DNA of 64,000 nucleotides. Origin: Terriglobia bacterium. Its GTDB lineage: Bacteria > Acidobacteriota > Terriglobia > Terriglobales > Acidobacteriaceae. Both the position numbers and the translations under genes were made by a program. The stretch is from positions 1 to 64,000 of the forward strand of contig JAIQEY010000015.1 in NCBI GenBank assembly GCA_020073565.1, read 5' to 3'. This document shows positions 61,516-64,000 of this stretch, one piece after another. Position 1 is the first letter of the stretch. Each line of letters opens with the position of its first letter. Under the pieces are notes generated by a model. It was not told the origin of the DNA and did not search any database. It worked only from the letters and a program-made list of their open reading frames with translations.

Positions 61516-61554
61516 GCCGGGCGTGGACGCCCGCCGGACAGCCGCCGGGACGGC
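61516..61554. repeat. paired palindromes (REP-like) between GH35 and alpha-galactosidase-like genes
   Basis: CGGGCGT, loop GG, ACGCCCG (61516-61531) and CCGCCG, loop GGA, CGGCGG (61540-61554) in tandem. Same two-hairpin layout as at 36014 and 54340. Confidence 0.7.
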
Positions 61555-61621
61555 GGTGCTACATTCACGGCGCTTGGCCAAGAGCATCGGCTGCGTGTGA
61601 TACTACGACGCGGTCGCGGTA

Positions 61622-63481
61622 CTAGTACTTCACCACATAGACTTTGCCTTCCAGCACGACCGGTTCTTTCTCCGCCGAGGAACAGCGGATAGTGAGCGGT
61701 TGCCCTGCTTGCAGAGCGCCGCGCCGGATTTCACCGACCGCCCATGAAAGTCCGCTCCAGATCATCTTGTCGTAGGTGATTTCGATCGGAATATCCTTTC
61801 CGGCCTGGGTCGCTTTCAGCACAAGAACTTTGCCTACGGACGTACCGTTGGGCGGACCACCGGGCCAGCTTCGAACCATGTGTCCGTCCTCCCCGCGCTG
61901 CAGCAGAATGATCCTGAGATCGCCCTCCGCGGGAACCTCCACCGTCGCCTCGATCGCATTATTGCCGCGTGATTGGAACTGCGCCGCCACGGGGCTGATG
62001 GAAAGTGGTATACGCACGTCGTTCTGGATTCCAAGATCGTACTTCGGATCCTCATACTGGCCGAATCCAACCGCCGCCATTTGCCCGGGACCCAGTGTAA
62101 TGTTGTTGCCCTTCAGCACAGGATTGAATCCGGCATCGCGAAACAGCACACGCCCGTTCGCATCATTTCCTTGTTCCCTCGACAGGAGCGGCATCTCGAC
62201 TTGTTCGACGCTTTGGGCTGGATTGATGACGGTATATATCGTGCCGCCAGCACCGAACGAACCAAATCCATAGGGCTGAACCTCGCCCGGGATTCCGCCA
62301 AACGTTTTCGTTCGCCCCATGGCTTGCAGGGGCGCATACATCGACTGCACTTTTGCGAACCACCGCGCCTGCTCGTCGTCGAGAAATTCAAGGTTCCCGT
62401 GGACCGTATTGATCCAGCCGCCGCGCGCCACCATCAGCAGCAAAGCCCCTTGCCAGGCGTTCGTCTTGCGGTAGTAGATAGTCCCCGTGTTGCCGATCAT
62501 GAAGCCTGTCGAATCGATCCGCTCCAGCGGCAGAAAACTCTGTTCGTATCGCCGCACCATGTGGTCGCTGTAGATATCCACCGAGCGCCAGAAGTTCATC
62601 TCGGGAACATCCGATGGCCGCGGGTCGCCCGAATAGATGGCATCGAAGGCCTCCAGCCAGCGCAAGTCGACCGGATGCTGGAAAGGAAACGGCGCGTCTG
62701 TGGACTCGACATCGCCTCCGAATCCGTTGAACGCCTCCAGAACAATATCGGGGTGTTTCTGGCGGAACTTCTTCAATGCGTTTCTAAAGGCTTCTTGATT
62801 GCGGGCGCTGATCTCCTGCGGCGTTCGCGTCTTCTCCGCCTCCGGAGTCGCTGCAGCAAAATCGACAAAATCAAACTTGAACATGCGGATGCCTCGATCG
62901 TACCAGTACTGCAGCACGCTCATGAAGTCAGGCAGGAAGCCGCCCTCAGAGAACGACATAGAACCCTTCGTTTTGTTGAGTGAGTCCTGCCACTGCTGAG
63001 CGGCGTTGATCTTGACTAGCGTATTCGTGCTGAACCAGAGTCCGGGCAGAATCCCGCTGCGCCGGCATTCTGAGATCCACCGATCGGGGCCATTCGGCCA
63101 GTTCGGTTTGCGCCACTGGCGATAGGCGCCATCGGGATCAAACCAGAACGCGTCCATCATGTAGTAATCAAAATGCACTCCGAGTTTCCCCAAGCGCACG
63201 ATCTCGGCCAGTTCCCGCATCGCGAGTTCTTCGGTGAGCGGGATCCGGTCCGACAATTCATCGTAAGACGACCAGTTGTTATAAACCCACATCGGATCGC
63301 GCAGCAGAGGAGCACCCAGTCTGCCTGGTTCCCATCGCTGTGCGGTTGCAACTGGAACGACTCTATCGGTTTCTCCCTTGGCCTGCGCAACCTGGGCCTG
63401 GGCATCGGCCAGCATAAGGAGCACGGCACAGCCGAGCAAGAGACGGAGAACAGAATCAGAGAGATTAGTTTTTCTCATCAT
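61622..63481 (-). CDS. alpha-galactosidase-like glycoside hydrolase (clan D), exported
   Basis: From ATG 63481 the 619-residue product has a signal peptide (LLLGCAVLLMLADAQAQ). The catalytic barrel includes VHFDYYMMDAFWFDPDG, GILPGLWFSTNTLVK, MFKFDFVDFAAATP (nucleophile Asp of the K-x-D motif) and FWRSVDIYSDHMVRRYEQ (candidate acid/base). A C-terminal beta-sandwich follows. This fits GH36/GH27-type alpha-galactosidases. The product would be exported to the periplasm. Together with GH35 and the acetylesterase it forms a glycan-degradation group. Confidence 0.75.
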   Translation of the reverse strand: MMRKTNLSDSVLRLLLGCAVLLMLADAQAQVAQAKGETDRVVPVATAQRWEPGRLGAPLLRDPMWVYNNWSSYDELSDRIPLTEELAMRELAEIVRLGKLGVHFDYYMMDAFWFDPDGAYRQWRKPNWPNGPDRWISECRRSGILPGLWFSTNTLVKINAAQQWQDSLNKTKGSMSFSEGGFLPDFMSVLQYWYDRGIRMFKFDFVDFAAATPEAEKTRTPQEISARNQEAFRNALKKFRQKHPDIVLEAFNGFGGDVESTDAPFPFQHPVDLRWLEAFDAIYSGDPRPSDVPEMNFWRSVDIYSDHMVRRYEQSFLPLERIDSTGFMIGNTGTIYYRKTNAWQGALLLMVARGGWINTVHGNLEFLDDEQARWFAKVQSMYAPLQAMGRTKTFGGIPGEVQPYGFGSFGAGGTIYTVINPAQSVEQVEMPLLSREQGNDANGRVLFRDAGFNPVLKGNNITLGPGQMAAVGFGQYEDPKYDLGIQNDVRIPLSISPVAAQFQSRGNNAIEATVEVPAEGDLRIILLQRGEDGHMVRSWPGGPPNGTSVGKVLVLKATQAGKDIPIEITYDKMIWSGLSWAVGEIRRGALQAGQPLTIRCSSAEKEPVVLEGKVYVVKY

Positions 63482-63582
63482 TGAAGACCATTCGATCGGG
63501 TGCGGATGTGCGCGACCACAGCCGAACACTTCACTTGGCGGCCGAGAGCCGTTCCCCTACGCGGGTATTAGAACTGCAATCC

Positions 63583-64000
63583 TCACTGTCCGGTGATTCC
63601 AGGCCAATTATCTGTTCGGAACGGCGAAGCGGGCAGCCCATCCTTGTTGAACAGGTTGCAGCGTGGGCTGTCGGCCCATGCGTACCGGACCGCTACCGGA
63701 CTCGCTACCTCTCGGCTTAAGACGATCACCGTATCGCCTTCAATCCGAGCATCGGCCCAGTGAAACTTTCGATCCGCACCGGCGACGGCGAAGCCCTGCA
63801 AATCCCCACCGCGTGCCTCGAGTCCTGCACCCACATGAGTGAAGTGGATCCTGGTTTTCTGCCCTTCAACTTTCATGCCCTCAAAGAGGGGACCCGAATA
63901 CACAATGGTTTTTTTGTACATCGTGCCCAGTGCCCACAGCGCCAGCCGCTGTCCAACCTCCAGTTTTCGATGGGGATGTAGATCGCCCGGGTCACCAACA
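63583..64000 (-). CDS. sialate O-acetylesterase, C-terminal part (cut by window end)
   Basis: The frame is open to the end of the window. It reads GDPGDLHPHRKLEVGQRLAL, then KKTIVYSGPLFEGMKVEGQK and PVAVRYAWADSPRCNLFNKDG, which is the conserved end of sialate O-acetylesterases (SGNH hydrolase plus jelly-roll). DLHPHRK corresponds to the DIHPxNK motif holding the catalytic His. The N-terminal part is outside. It removes acetyl groups from sugar residues. It is upstream of the alpha-galactosidase-like gene, probably in one operon. Confidence 0.88.
   Translation of the reverse strand, partial: VGDPGDLHPHRKLEVGQRLALWALGTMYKKTIVYSGPLFEGMKVEGQKTRIHFTHVGAGLEARGGDLQGFAVAGADRKFHWADARIEGDTVIVLSREVASPVAVRYAWADSPRCNLFNKDGLPASPFRTDNWPGITGQ

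Overview
The window reads as a chromosomal segment of a soil-type Acidobacteriota (Terriglobia/Koribacter-like). This is an inference from gene style rather than from a marker gene: a winged-helix/TPR sensor-regulator, secreted Ig-like and choice-of-anchor proteins, an Oar-like carboxypeptidase-regulatory segment, YVTN propellers, DUF3857-TPR proteins, a bactofilin, and several kinds of short palindromic repeats between (and once inside) genes.

Region 1 (1-10,150) is an accessory zone full of debris. It holds a truncated MDR oxidoreductase, DUF1697 and DUF5996 genes, a 28-bp repeat on both sides of DUF5996, a WD40 gene relic, and an intact 1,110-residue TIR-transmembrane-coiled-coil-WD40 gene. 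A two-gene IS91-family element (tyrosine recombinase plus HUH transposase) sits directly upstream of that gene. A 72-bp perfect palindrome lies at the right end of the element.

Region 2 (10,148-20,209) is metabolic. A di-haem cytochrome c, a 2Fe-2S subunit and a molybdopterin subunit (isoquinoline/aldehyde oxidoreductase type) are followed by a compact seven-gene cluster for non-phosphorylative L-fucose breakdown: mutarotase, FucP permease, fucose dehydrogenase, fuconolactonase, an altronate-dehydratase-type (UxaA) dehydratase, 2-keto-3-deoxy-fuconate dehydrogenase and an FAH-family hydrolase. The predicted products are pyruvate and lactate.

Region 3 (20,454-38,236) holds a secreted propeller/choice-of-anchor D protein, a secreted hypothetical, a sigma-54 activator relic, the winged-helix/TPR regulator, a vanadium haloperoxidase-type enzyme, a lipoprotein, a very large alpha-2-macroglobulin with an embedded Oar-like segment, a bactofilin, MsrB, an M15 peptidase and small membrane or secreted proteins.

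Region 4 (38,366-58,974) mixes housekeeping and envelope genes: an Ig-repeat lipoprotein, tRNA-Arg(TCT), SDR and DUF2721 genes, a YVTN propeller, a frameshifted TonB-like gene, DAHP synthase, DUF3857-transglutaminase-TPR, leuS, guaA (with two repeat-derived in-frame insertions), a UPF0489-like gene, and hutU-hutI.

Region 5 (59,027-64,000) is a minus-strand glycan-degradation group: GH35 beta-galactosidase, an alpha-galactosidase-like clan-D hydrolase and the C-terminal part of a sialate O-acetylesterase. Together with the fucose cluster this suggests a lifestyle of feeding on complex, fucosylated or galactosylated polysaccharides and glycoproteins.
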